From positions 63,046,902 through 63,110,901 of the forward strand of contig NC_091134.1 of the NCBI RefSeq assembly GCF_041381155.1: a stretch of DNA of 64,000 nt, written 5' to 3'. Both the position numbers and the translations under genes were made by a program. Under the pieces are notes generated by a model. It was not told the DNA's origin. It ran no database searches and saw only the letters and a program-made list of their open reading frames with translations. This DNA is from Argopecten irradians. Lineage: Eukaryota > Mollusca > Bivalvia > Pectinida > Pectinidae. Positions 13,738 to 26,151 of the stretch are shown here, in pieces (positions within the stretch are counted from its first letter, which is position 1; every line of letters begins with the position of its first letter).

Positions 13738-13914
13738 ATGAACCTGATGGGTCGGGCAGAAAGAAATCTGTCTTCTGATCCCCACTGGCCACTACCATAT
13801 GTTTCAGATAACAACTCGGAGGACATATACACCCTCTTGGAAAGTCGGCGACAATTCGCTTACATTGCGGTATTTATAAGAATGGTTCAAATAATTTGGG
13901 TTTTTTATCATTAA
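13738..13914 (+). other. Small open frame, 58 codons, unidentified
   Basis: ATG at 13738 and TAA at 13912. The peptide begins MNLMGRAERNLSSDPHWPLP, continues through an acidic segment (SDNNSEDIYTLLESRR) and ends in a hydrophobic stretch (AYIAVFIRMVQIIWVFYH). The first half has codon and base composition unlike the AT-rich flanks, so it may be an exon remnant or small gene. No family was recognised and no splice partner was seen. Confidence 0.2.
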
Positions 13915-15990
13915 GACTTGATAAATAAGCTTCCTGTTATGATATTTGTTTACAGTAGGCAACATAACGTCTGGAATATGTCACATACTTTATAAGACAT
14001 CGTGTGATATTAGGAATATAATACCTTGAAGATATAATTAAGTTATGCAGTTGATCGACATTGTTCCTTCCACATATTGCAGCTTTGACTTGCAACAATC
14101 TCTATAGATGAGAATAAAGCTCTCTGTGTCAGCAATATATCTGCGAAATGTACTTTGGGTCGAATGGTCGACTAGAGACAACAGGTTTGCAAATCTGTAA
14201 AATAAGATTGGGCCAACGAGTAACAATATAATAATAATGATTAAAAAATTAGTTCATTCTACTAGGGTTACATATTTAAACAAGTTGAATTTACAATGTG
14301 GCCCTACACCATATACATTTATATCAAAATGCGGTTACTTCCTAACAATTCTGAACATTCTTATAAATATTGCATTATGGAACGTATGCCAGGTGCAAAA
14401 CTTTAAAATATCCTTTAAATATCGACTGTTTAAAAACAATAACGTTTTCGGAATTTCTAAAATTCTCGTTCAATCAAATTGAAACAAGTGTAAACAAATG
14501 AACGGTTAAAATAACTTGTTCTAGCATTTTAATGTAAAACTTTGAAACTGGTTCTTCTTGACTAACATCCCTAACATACCAGGTAAACATGTTACTGAAA
14601 ACATTTGGAGTACCCCATGTTAAATTTTGTAAACAAGAACAGCTTTTCTAAAACTTGAATAGTTTTTAAGTGACAACCACTTCAAATGAATAAAAAGCAC
14701 TTTGAATAGAGTTAAAACATCTCTAACATTCAGTAAAACTCTTGTTGCTCTTTTTTTGCAGTATGTACAATTTATGAATATAAGATTGATTACTAGCCTC
14801 ATTTTAGACTTCAGAACAATATACAAAATGTGGGGAAACTATACGTTGGTAAACTATGTTCAGAACATCATTTGACATAAATAGCTTTAACATTTTCAGA
14901 ACACCCATCTATTTTGAAACTTTCTAAAATGTAACCTACATATGTATAATTTGCGATGATTGGTGCTAGATGCAAATTAGTAAGAGATTAGAAAAAGGTA
15001 AACTCTGAAGAATCGTAAAACAGTACAATGAGTATAGAACCATGTATTTCTGGAGAGTAAGCGTTCTCGGCCTCGTCAACATCATGTTATTTCCTCTGAA
15101 CTCTGTACTAAAAGTTTCTCATTCGGCTCTCGAATCGTGCGGTGTATGATCGAATCGCGAACTTCAGCGGCTTTATCTTATCATTTAACAAATTCAGGAG
15201 AGTCATTGTCAAGATTTTTCTTATTATTGCATTTTCCTGTGCACATGTAAAAGCTGTACAACTCCATGCGCACAATGAGTGACGTCAAAATATGGTCTTT
15301 CCTTTCATTTACTAAAACTTTTTTTCTTTCATTTTTTGTCATTTTTTATAGTCCCAGTAGACCATGCCAAGGTTCAGGGCCTGTCTTCGCTACTCTTACA
15401 TCATCATAAAGCCTGTTCCATTTCGTCACGTTACATGATATTATTATAATTTTAACTGCTATTAACATACCCGGTTGATGCACTTTTACTGCTAACCGAA
15501 TCCTTTTTTGGCTCTTCCACTTCCACCCGTGACACAACCAACCTCATGGGTAATAAAAGGATACAGGTTTTGGATTTGTGCCATCGCGATTGATTGTTTT
15601 TCGGCGGATCCCCGTGTTGGTGTGCTGTAATTACGTACTTGCTAGTTGGCTATAGTATGTGATCTATTATTTAGTATTGTGTATCAGGATAGCATCATTA
15701 GCAGTGTAACCTTGTACAGGCGGGGTTCTTTTATTAATAATCAGCAAACCTGGAAAAACACATAGGTATCCAAAGTATACAGGTAAACATTGTTAATTCA
15801 GCAAAAAATACACTTTTTAAGCAATCATTTTTCTGACTGGATGAGAGGCTGTCACGTGGAAAGCTTTTGTTATTTTCTGGAACACATTTTTTTTAAATAT
15901 TACTTATTCGCCTTTAATTTGTTAAAATGGCAATTCAAGTTAAATTATAACGACTTAGAATTTCGGTTAATATGGAGTAATTGATTTTAG
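13915..15990. other. Intergenic, no gene seen
   Basis: AT-rich. Scattered open frames of 60-81 codons on both strands carry no recognisable motif. Confidence 0.5.
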
Positions 15991-16483
15991 GGCGTTAGAA
16001 TTGTACCTGCTGCCTCTATTGCATGATCGTAAAAGGCGACTATATTTAGGATATTATCTTTTCTCTTCTTCCTAACTGACTTTATGTTTCTCAATGCCTC
16101 ACTTTTGGCCTTGAGTTGAGCGTTCGCCCCTTTGAGGAAGGATCTGGGTTCTGTCCCCTGGCCGAGACCCATCAAAGTCTATAAAAATGGTAGTTTCTGC
16201 TCCTGCTTAGCGCTCAGCAAACAGGGAGTGGGACGACTGGTTCGCCCGTTGTCAGTATAATATGACCGGGTGGGACGTGTTGCTTGGTGTCTTCGGCGGC
16301 ATGCTTCAGTGATGTAACACTTTAAAAAGGGCAACAGTTCCACTATACAAGAACATACCGCAGTCTCCCAAAACACGCACCTCGCACTTCAAACACGCTA
16401 CACACTGTATACATGGGAGGCCGTCCTTACATGGCCCTGGCTGTTGATAGGACGTTAAAAATCAAACAAACAAATCAAACAAG
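15991..16483 (+). mobile_element. SINE-like retroposon, copy C (near full length)
   Basis: About 490 bp. It starts GGCGTTAGAATTGTACCTGC and ends GGACGTTAAAAATCAAACAA with a CAAA-rich tail. It aligns along its length with the reverse copy at 46975-47501. B-box-like GGTTCGCCCG and GGTTCTGTCCC strings are present, but I cannot assign a tRNA ancestor. Confidence 0.85.
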
Positions 16484-17822
16484 ATTAATTTAAGGACGTG
16501 AAAAGGTCAGAGGTCACCAACACGATCATCTGTGTTTTCTCTCGGCACTCCGGTTTACTCCCACTCTAAGACTCCTCGTGTGCTTAATCCGGGCTATCGA
16601 AAGTTATAAAAAAAAATCCCAATACATTATCGACCTGGTGAGCAAATACTAATATCGGGCTTCGCCTCGGCTATTATTTTCTATGGTTAAGCCAAATATA
16701 AAGCCTCATGAGATAATCTTCATCCTCCAAAACGTATCGATTGATAAAGCTTATAGTCCAATGACGAGAATACAATTGTAAGGAGCCCCTGTACTTGACA
16801 CACTTCGTTTGATTTGTCTCTCTACTATGTTTACTCTGCAGTGGTTTACATAGATATGTAACATTAATACGTGAAAGAACACAGGCATTTAAAACACTTT
16901 ATTTAATGACCTGCACGTGTTTTCGTGAATATTATAATTTATCTGTCACATAATGTGTCAAAACCTAGAGCAGGCGTCTTGTGGCAGGCACTATCACAGA
17001 GCACTCTTCTGTAGCTTCTTTATCTAGCTGGAACTATTACAGAACTCTTACAAAACACCGGGATCTGAGAATTACTAGAAGTTGTTATCAATTTGGACAC
17101 GCGAGAGTGACCATATACCATTTTTAGAAGTTGGAGGGACCTAGATCAATAATTAGTAAAACCGTATTCTATATTTATAGTACATTGTGACATGTAGAAT
17201 ACGTGTTTACCGATTTAGTAATCTAAACAATTATATCCGTGAACCGCCATACAACTGCTAGTTCTATGTTAGCTGCAATATTGTAGCTCTAAAGACTTTT
17301 TGACAGAAAATGGTGTCGTCTTTAGAAAGGTATAGTAGGCCGGGTACGTATATTCGTTCTAATTGTGGAGTTGCGATCTACTCTCCCAGAACAGTAAACA
17401 GACCAATATTTTTTTCTCGTGCACTTAGTTTTACCTTTAGATATTTGTAAGCTTTGAACATTTAAAATTCAATTTTGAAGGCTTGTCAATGCATTAAAGA
17501 AGAGGAAAAAAATGTTGTCTCTCGCATATCTGTATATAATAAATACATCTATAAATAGTAGCCATATTTGATTTCTCTTTTGAATGCATAAAACTCACAA
17601 TCAAGTTTGGTTATAAATGTAGAACTTGTTTGTATCCCTAAATGTTACCCTACGGGCTGTGCTAACTTTAATCGCTACGGCACAGCATTAGTTAATCTAT
17701 AAACAATTAAGAGAAATTATTTCATCCATCCATTATGACCATTGGTGACATCTGTCATTAAAACAATAAAGTTAAAAGTGGACCTAGATATTGACACCAT
17801 TTGTAGATTTGGCTAAAATTAG
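16484..17822. other. Intergenic, no gene seen
   Basis: AT-rich DNA upstream of the MYND gene. No exon, RNA gene or repeat that I can support. Confidence 0.5.
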
Positions 17823-18123
17823 AGATGCTCCATCGCAGACGAATGGAATTTTTTTCTCTATCGAAAACAGGAGCAGACGATTTAGTATTTTTCTTCAGTT
17901 GCAAAAGTTACTTACTTTACACTTATAGTCTTATACCACCATTGAAAAAATTAAGCTTGTGATTTGACTTCAAGATGAAAATATTAAAAATAAATAATTG
18001 CATTCCGAAAAAAAAATCCCTGACACAATGCCCTATATGGAATGAACTACTGATTGTGCATGCACCAAAAGCAAAATAAATTATTTTATATTATTTTTGT
18101 GTTAATTAGACACATATACATAG

Positions 18124-18257
18124 AGGTTACACAACGAGTGGCTGTTGGATATGTAATTTATTCCACACGAGTGAGTTATTTTTTAAAAGTTACAAAAGAC
18201 AGGAGCTTACTAGTGTGGAATAAATTCCATTTCCAACAACCACGAGTCGTGTGACCT
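18124..18257. repeat. 134-bp inverted repeat (hairpin) inside MITE copy 3
   Basis: Left arm starts AGGTTACACAACGAGTGGCT and passes into AATTTATTCCACAC. The right arm is its imperfect reverse complement, ending GTGTGACCT. The arms are about 48 nt, with roughly 40 nt between. It is probably a small foldback element or the end of the insert that split the MITE. Confidence 0.75.
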
Positions 18258-18361
18258 GTTTCTAACACAATTATATCCTCTTTTAGCCGATAGAAATACG
18301 ACGAGGATAAGTACGCTATCCAACTGCAGTTTTGGCGTCAAGCGGCGATCACAGCATAGCA

Positions 18362-18369
18362 TGACGTCA
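18362..18369. promoter_or_regulatory. CRE palindrome upstream of the MYND gene
   Basis: A perfect TGACGTCA (the CREB/ATF consensus) lies 223 bp 5' of the start codon. A near-match TGACGTCG follows at 18381-18388. The surrounding 18290-18440 segment is GC-richer than its flanks and is the best promoter candidate for the downstream gene. Function is inferred from motif and position only. Confidence 0.4.
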
Positions 18370-18591
18370 CTCGGTTATTGATGACGTCGACAAAGGAAGA
18401 CACGACACTCATAAAGACGTAGTTCGGTCAAAGTTCACCGCGTCAGCCTATCAGAATGCGTACAGAGTTTATACCATGTGTGGTATAAACAAATTGTTAA
18501 TCAACAGATGCACCGTTTATTTGATACCCTGAGAGTTGAATAACACTGACTATTGTGGTAGAAACACGATTAAACATCAATTGCTGTTAAA

Positions 18592-21500
18592 ATGGTGAGT
18601 ATCGTTTATGCTCCGTCGGCGGTGGAGCATCTTTAAGCTTAATCAAACATATTTATTGATAAACTTAAACTCCAAGTGTTACCATCGGAACTTTTTATTG
18701 GAATGTGTAATTCAGATGTCTATTACATTATCCAGTAATTGACAATAGAAAATAATAGACAGTTTAAAAAAACACAATCTGCATGTTTACCAGAGTGTGT
18801 CAAATCAGTGAGAAAAACAATAAAAGCTTGCATTTTTTTTATTATTATAATTATTTTATCTATTCACTTAATTCATTATTTCAGTTCAACTTTGCATATT
18901 TTCTTGGACAAAATATGGATGAAAAATATATTGGATGTGAGAGATTTGTGTATATTTGTGATGACAGAGACTTAGATATAATATTATATCTAAGTCTCTG
19001 GTAATGATAAAATGTATTTTTCCGTTTAATTTTATATACCAGATGGTACAGCAATGAAGAAAGAAATTATATACAATGGGGAATAACTCTTATTGTGTTA
19101 TAGGCCTACCGTACACTATAAAGAAAGTTGCAGTGTACTAAGGGGAGCAACTCTGTTAATCTTATGCAGGTTGTGTAGTAATAATAAGAAAATTACGCAT
19201 ATGAACTTTTCTTATTTACACAACTTATGTGTCGTTCCTTTTATAATGAACTGTGGTGTTTTTGAGATACAAAATACAATCATTACGTGGTGCCTTTACA
19301 GTATCATATTATTTTCGTTTCGTTTTATTTCTATGATCTCCCGCCGTTTCATAAAATACCACGTGACTCCATGTTTTGATGGAGAGAACCAGATTCAGCA
19401 CACGACATTATGGATTCGAAGGTAAATTATTGATGAAAAAAATAAAACCTTCTAAAATTTCCACTAAAATCATTCTTGCAATACAAAATCTATTAATTGG
19501 GTTACAAATAGAACGAATAAACCTGTAAATAATTGCTTCGAACTAGGCCTAACTTAGACGTGCATATCTCCATATGTGTACAAGTAAACAACAAATTGTT
19601 CTACTATAATGTACGCCAGTAATAGTAAACGTGTTACCCGCACATAAGAACTTGAATTACACGTTCGTTGTCATTGCGAGTGTCTAAGGAGTGCTTTCAA
19701 CGGTTATAATAATAAAAAGAAACTTTGGTAATCCTCATTCCTCAATAATTTTTCTCTGAATGCGAACTACACCACAATCATGGAAGATGCGAACATTATA
19801 TACTGTTATAGTTACAAACAGTTTCAAAGACCTATTCTGGAAATTAGCACAGCTGTTATGGTACGTGATAGAATAACTAAGCGCTTGCACAAGCTTTATA
19901 AATACAGAATTTTCACTAAGAGTGCATGACAGATAAGAGGCCTAGGATGTTTTGATTGATCAGACATCAAAAAGTACACATGGTGGTCAACAAATCAATA
20001 AATCTACATCAGAATTGCAGAATGTTTTAAGCTGAATACTACATCATTGTACCCTCTAGGCCTATTCAGTAATAAAAAATTATACTGCAAGTTAGATAAG
20101 GATAAGGAAATTTTATTAATTTTCAAAAGTGATCCAATTATTGGCAGAATCGCTCATTCATTGCAAATATATGGCTAAAAACATTCTTGACAATATGTCG
20201 CTTTTGAAATACCAAATAAAAAATGACCTGTGTAAAGTATGATTTAAATTTGCCACCCATGGTATCCAACAGTCAGATTTAGTGTTCCGCCAGCAAGACT
20301 CGCACATGCACCCACGACCCGGACTTCCTGGTCCACCCAAAGGTGTTCGTTTCTAATATAAGTATAAGTATAATACTGGGTCAAGGTCTATAACTCGGCC
20401 AGACATATAACACTACCCAATTTCAGAAAAAGTATGATTATTAACCAACCGTATAGGATATAATAATAGGAATATTCTCAATCGACAGCCAAATAATTTA
20501 TCTTTATTTTGGTATATGATACAATATATATCATGCCGTATAAATGTCACTAGGTATCCAAAAACATCGGAAAACAGCCAGATTTCAACTGGTCGGACAC
20601 TGTGGTGTCCTCCGATGAACACGCCAGGGCTCTAATGGGTAGCTCAAAAACCACTGCATGTCAACACTTCAGCGTCATAAGAATGAAAGTTTGGTAAAAA
20701 ACAAACTTACCGGTTAGTAAATCCCTGGATAAATACCATCCATTTGCCTAACGTAGCCCTTTGAAATTTCCGATTGAAAAAAATTATGTCTCTAGCCGCC
20801 ATGTAAGTATGTGTGCAGTAGATTTGTTTTGTCGGCGTTGATTGGCTCTCGAAAATTAATTGACCAATCAACGCCGAGAAAACAAATGTACTACACACAT
20901 ATCAACATGACGGCTAGAGACACACATTTTTTCAATCGGAAATTTCAAAAGGCTGTATTGCGCAAATGGATGGTACATAGATAAACACTAACATACCGGT
21001 AAGTTTGTTTTTTACCAAACTTTAATTCCTATGAAGCTGAAGTGTTGACATGCAGTGGTTTTTGAACTACCCATTAGAGCCCTAGCGTGTTTATCGGAGG
21101 ACACCACAGTGTCCGACCAGTTGAAATCTGGCTGTTTTCCGATGTTTCTGGATACCTAGTGACATTTATACGGCATGATATATATTGTATCATATACCAA
21201 ATTAAAGATAAATTATCTGGCTGTCGATTGAGAGTATTTCTATTATTATATCCTATACGGTTGGATAATAATCATACTTTTTCTGAAATTGGGTAGTGTT
21301 ATATGGCCGGCCGAGTTATAGACCTTGACCCAGTATTATACTTATACTTATATTAGAAACGAACACCTGTGGTCCACCACTCTTAACAAGTGATCTAAAG
21401 GGAAATTCACCCTAGCTCTATCACTATATACAATTAAAACTTCCTATATACACTACTAGTACTTTACCACATCATTTTGGTATCTCGAAACCCCCACATT

Positions 21501-22660
21501 AAATTGTCAATATTATATATTTTATGCAATTTAAGAATGTTTTAATTATATCATCGTGTACTTATCACTGAGTAAATATTTCACTTGATAAGTTGATATG
21601 TAATAAGTATTATTGTGTTTTCTAGATAAAAGGTGGTAAGGAAGAACAATCGGAATCTGGATCGACACGCACAATAGAAGACTTTGTCATGAGCATTGCC
21701 AAGAATCTCAAAGATCTTGAATATGAGTCTCTACTGGATGTACATGAAACCCTTCAAAAAATGAAACACAGCTTAAAGTCCAAACATGAAGTGAATTACT
21801 GGAAAGTGTTACAATGTCTAGGAGAACTATCAGTCGACCAGTTTGTGAGATCACTTGTCCTGAATGAGAAAGCATCATGTAAGTGTCACACATATTCGAA
21901 CCTACAATGTCTGATGCAGCTCTTCGTTCAAATGCAGATGAATGTTGCTGTTATCAAAAGACAGTTGGCATATAAAAGACAATTGGTTCCTGTATTTTTT
22001 AAGGCCCTGCGGCAGAAAGAAGATCCCTGTTTGGCGAGAATAAGTCTTAGGGGAATGTTTCTTTTACTGATTGTTGGAAAGACTGAACTAGTCGAAGTCT
22101 ATATGAATTCCAAATTACTAAGGGATATTCAAGCTCAAGTGAAATCTCGCTGTGCTACCATTGGAACCTATTCAATAGAAGCCATATATTACTGTTCAGA
22201 ACTTGTGCTCACAATGGCCATTCATGGAACACCCAAGACGAGACGAATTATTAAGAATTCTCCAGCCTTTAGAGTAATGAGAGACTACTGTAGGATATTG
22301 AAAAAGGAGATCGAGACCAATGATCATTTCGATCTGCCTAACCTCTATAAAATACTGGACAACTGTGAAAATGTAGAGATTATTATAGCTGACGAATGTG
22401 AAGCAGAAGAACTTGCAATGAACTGGAAACCAAAGGAGATATTAAAGGAGGACTTGGGGCAGGGTTTTCAATATGGTAGAGATCTGATATTTTGTTCTTC
22501 TCCATCTTGTCGTAAACTGTACAGTGAGGGGATGGACAACTTCAGATATTGTGGTGCTTGTAGACTTTCCAGGTATTGCAGCGAAACTTGTCAGAAAGAC
22601 CACTGGAAAAAGAGTCACAAAACAAGCTGTCTCCGTAGTCCACGGGAAGAACCATTTTGA
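18592..22660 (+). CDS. MYND-type zinc finger protein (two exons, 345 aa)
   Basis: Exon 1 supplies only the ATG (18592-18594), directly followed by a consensus donor (GTGAGT). Exon 2 is 21626-22660, after the acceptor TTTTCTAG. The join is phase 0 and reads MIKGGKEEQSESG. If exon 1 is wrong, the first in-exon ATG is at 21689 (323 aa). Residues 1 to about 285 look all-helical, leucine- and lysine-rich, possibly armadillo- or TPR-like; this is inference. The C-terminus carries a MYND finger: Cys291/296, Cys310/313, Cys319/323, His332/Cys336, with a first pair spaced CxxxxC. MYND fingers bind zinc and usually recruit proteins through proline-rich motifs. No SET domain is present, so it is not a SMYD methyltransferase. 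Nearly all coding sequence is in one exon, compatible with a retrocopied or expanded family. I cannot name an orthologue. Confidence 0.75.
18965..19000. repeat. Perfect 36-bp palindrome
   Basis: CAGAGACTTAGATATAAT is followed immediately by its exact reverse complement, with no spacer and no mismatch. It lies in the MYND-gene intron. Confidence 0.9.
20338..21370. mobile_element. Foldback DNA transposon with 8-bp target duplication
   Basis: A near-perfect palindrome of about 1033 bp. The arms (about 20338-20845 and 20866-21370) are inverted copies, meeting at a roughly 20-bp centre between GGCGTTGATTGG and CCAATCAACGCC. The outer ends read CAAAGGTGTTCG and CGAACACCTGT, flanked by GGTCCACC on both sides (20330-20337 and 21371-21378). 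An 8-bp duplication points to a hAT-type non-autonomous element. The same 69-codon open frame (MFIGGHHSVRPVEIWLF…) occurs once per arm on opposite strands; it reflects the palindrome, not a gene. It lies in the intron of the MYND gene. Confidence 0.9.
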
Positions 22661-22989
22661 TTTGTTCATTTGTAAAACTGAAATAATGAGATATCATTAA
22701 TTTCATTAAGCAAAGTATTTTAGTGTTATTCAAAGTCTACCTTTGTGTTGAAAACTTTTATATGGATATTGAAAATCTTATTTGAGAGTTGGAAGAAGTC
22801 ATTGACATGCAAGTCAACATTTATTCATTTTATTGTGTTTTGGAAACAGCGTATAGTTTCGTTGAATTTAGTATTTGAATATTTAACTCAATATATCGAT
22901 TACTTTCATTACATAGATCTGTATTTTTTTTTTCATTGTTTTTTTTTTTTTAATTTCAACACCAAATGCAGCTCATGTTTTTTGGGTTT
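22661..22989 (+). other. 3' flank/UTR of the MYND gene
   Basis: AT-rich sequence after the stop codon, ending in T-runs near 22927-22952. I see no consensus AATAAA before the repeat block begins, so the transcript end is not placed. Confidence 0.4.
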
Positions 22990-23088
22990 TTAGGTCACCT
23001 GACCAAATTTAAAGGTCATGACCTATTGCGATAGTCTTTTGTACGTCGTTGTGCGACATCTGTTAACATTTCCTTGTGAACGCGATGA

Positions 23089-24322
23089 TTTTAGGTCATC
23101 TGACCCAAAGGGTCAGGATGACCTATAGTCGTCATGTTTCGTCCGTCGTCGTCCGCCGTGCGTTAACTTTTCACATTTTGAACTTCTTCTCAGGTTCTAC
23201 CAGTGCCATTTGGCTGAAACTTGCATGAAATGATCCTGACATGGTCCAGACAAAGTGTTGTTATTAGGGCCCCGCATCGAGATGCGGGTGCCCTATAGTA
23301 ATCAGCTTGTCCGTCTGTCTGTCCGTCCGTCCGTCTGTCCGTTTTTTTTCTTTTGCACATTAATGATGGAAGGGAGTGGAGTATTTTCCCCATATTTTAC
23401 ATGATGATTCCCCATCCATCCTAGATCTGCTTGGTAATTTTTCAGGCTGAAATTAAATTAAAAAATCGGCCATCTTGGATTTTAACATTTAAAAAAATCA
23501 CAATGTTGTTGCTCTTAACTGATAAACATTTTGTTATAACATTATGATGCAAAGTTGTTCAGAATTAAACAAGGAGTTGACTGTCCAAAGGTAAGGTCAT
23601 GGGCCAAGGTTACTAAGTCAAAGGTCAAGGTCAAATTTATTTGAGTTAATTTTATGCTCTTAATGTAATGTTAGCTTGGAATCAGGATTCAAGTTAAATA
23701 CTTGGAAGACTTTTTCCAAAGAATTATAATAATGTACCATCATCGGTTTCCCAATTAATGTTGACATTAATTATTTATTAGCAACATATAGCTAACACGG
23801 AAAAATTTGTTGTCAAAATACTACTTTTCCACTTAAGCACGTCGACAGACACATAGCGGGGCCCTTTCTGACGTGTCAGTGTTCTAGTTTTTCAGGTCGA
23901 TCCAAAATTCAAGATGGCCACCACAGCTGCCATCTTGAAAACACATTTTGAACTTCTTCTCAAGTTCTAATGGTGCGATTTGGCTGAAACTTGCATGAAA
24001 TGATCCTGACATGGTCCCGACAAAGTGTTGTTATTTTTCGGGTCGATCCGAAATCCAAGATGGCCGCCACAGCCGCCATCTTGAAAACACATTTTGAACT
24101 TCTTCTCAACTTCTGCCTGTGTGATTTGGCTGAAACTTGCCTGAGATGATCCTGACATGGATCGACAAAGTATTGTTACATCTCTGGTTGATCCCAAATT
24201 GAAGAAGGCTACTATGACACTATATCTAATTAAATTCCTACATGTTAAGGCCCTTGAGCCTCTTGTTTGAAATAAAATTTGTTGAAGGAAACGGAAAATG
24301 ATCCTGACATGGTCCTGACAAA
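23089..24322 (-). mobile_element. Helitron-like element E1 (146-bp core), nested in E0
   Basis: The minus-strand 3' end is at 23089-23125: a CCTGACCCTTTGGGTCAG hairpin followed by ATGACCTAA. Next inward is an ACGGACGACGG run, then between two and three 146-bp core units, then the GTTGATCCC… module and a truncated 5' region at about 24322. It is itself interrupted by the class 3 element at 23267-23887. Confidence 0.7.
23267..23887 (-). mobile_element. Helitron-like class 3 element, nested in E1
   Basis: Inserted into the T-run of a 146-bp core unit: host sequence GTTGTTATT is to its left, and TTTTTCAGGTCGATCC to its right. On the minus strand it begins CTAGAACACTGACACG with subterminal AGGGCCCCGC. 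It ends with an ACGGACGG-rich microsatellite, a CCCGCATCTCGATGCGGG hairpin and GCCCTAA. Its interior (about 23350-23850) is a different AT-rich sequence. The exact ends are ambiguous by two bases because of the T-run. Confidence 0.75.
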
Positions 24323-26151
24323 GTATATAGTTATAATTGGACCTTGTGAACACCATAACTTGAGTAAATATGGACCAAACTAAATGAAACCTTGTATAAA
24401 GACTAACATTGTATAGAGATATTGGTTGAATTTGAAAATTCTCCTGATTTGATTGTAATTTAGAGTAATTGCCCTTTGCACAAATTATTATTATTGGACC
24501 TTGTAAACACAATAACTTGAGTAATTATATATAAATATGCACCAAACTAAATGAAACCTTGTATGTAGACTAACATTGTTAAGATGGTTGAGTTTGAAAA
24601 TTTTCCTGATTCGATCATATGACTTACTATATAGCTAGTAATATATATGTCCCCCCAACTTCTTCCACTTTCTTCCGCCACGCTGGTTTCCACAGCTTTT
24701 CTCAGAAACGATTTGGCCGATTATCACAAAACTTCACATACATACTCATTAGGGTGTGGGATTGTGCATAAAGGGTTTTTTTCCCAATCGGAAGTCCAAG
24801 ATGGCCACCAGAGCCCATTTCCAGTTTTGAGATTTTTTCGTTGGATTTTGATGAAAATAAGTATATAGTGGTTATTTGGGACATCGAATAACATGGCAGC
24901 ATTTTCGAAAAGCACAGTTTCCATGGTAATGAAATAGAGGCCTCTGATTGGTCAGAAATGTAGATATTGTCAGAATCAGTTTAAAATTGGTACACGGGGA
25001 TTGTGAGGTATACTTATCAACATGGCAACAGGTTTGAAAAGACGTGTTGTCATGGTTACCTAATGGAGGCCTCTGATTGGTTGAAATCTACATTTTGTCC
25101 GATTAAGCTGAAAATTAGTACACTGGGGTTAAAAGGTATGCCAAACTTGGCAGTGTTTTCGAAAAGTTCAGTTGCCATTGTAACGAAATAAAGGCCTCTG
25201 ATTGGTCGAAATTTAGATGTCAGAATAAGCTGAAAATTGGTACATGTGGGTTTTGAGGTATGCTTATCAACATGGAATTAGTTTTGAAAAGCTGTGCCAT
25301 CATGGTTACCTAATGGAGGCATCTGATTGGTTGAAATTTAGATTTTATTAAGCTAAACACAATGGTTATGAGGTATGATGAACAACATGGCATCATTTTT
25401 GAAAAGCTGTGTAAAAGCCTGTGTTGCTAAGCTCTTTTACCATCGTAACGAAATGGATGAGTCAAAATTTTAAAGCTTACAGATTGAGCTGAATATCAGG
25501 AAGATTAAGCTGCCATCTTTGAAAAGATTTGCTCTGACAGCAATTGACACGTCATCTTAAGTAATTTTTCGTAATTTGTTATCATTTCCTACTGCAGTTC
25601 GTTAAGGGGACATCGTAATGGTCCTCCATTACAATCATTACTTGTTGTCCTTTGCAATAGTAATTATTGAACCTTGTGAACATTATAACTTGAGTAAATA
25701 TGCACCATGTTAAATGAAAGTTTGTATGTATAGACTAACATTGGAAATATTTCGAATGAGTTTGAAAATCAGCTAGATTCGACAGTTATTAACAGAGTTA
25801 TTGCCCCTTGCACTAATAATTATATTCGACCTTGTAAAAGCGATTACTTTAGTAAATATAAACTGAGCTTAATGATAATGCATATAGACTAACATTGGAA
25901 TTACCTAGAATAAGTTTGAAAATAAGCTTTAAGCTTTGCAATAATAACTAAAAAAAAGTTTACTATTGAACGTTGTGAAAATGGTAATGTGAGTAAATAT
26001 GCAACAATTGTAAGCTTAATGAAACTTTGCATGTAGACTTGCTAGATGTATGTTCCTATTTCGTGAACAAAAGACATCAGTTGGCTAGTAACTGACATAA
26101 CTAATTTGTATCAAATATCAGGTGACCGTTAAGGCCTATGGGCCTCTTGGT

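Larger units (their letters stand above)
17823..18632 (-). mobile_element. TTAA-type MITE, copy 3, interrupted, spans the MYND-gene promoter
   Basis: Inverted relative to the copies at 11484 and 37162. The left terminus is AGATGCTCCATCGCAGAC at 17823 (flank TTAG, a decayed TTAA) and the right terminus is GTCGGCGGTGGAGCATCT ending at 18632 (flank TTAA). Similarity to the other copies runs to about 18120 and resumes at about 18563 (AACACGATT onward), so roughly 440 bp of foreign sequence splits it. The resumed part contains the start codon and first splice donor of the MYND gene. Confidence 0.8.

Noticed and set aside
19093-19425. 110-codon frame in the MYND-gene intron
   Set aside because: Composition and residues resemble random AT-rich translation; no domain and no splice partner.
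20413-21296. Pair of 69-residue genes MFIGGHHSVRPVEIW…
   Set aside because: The same sequence on opposite arms of a foldback element; no start context or family.
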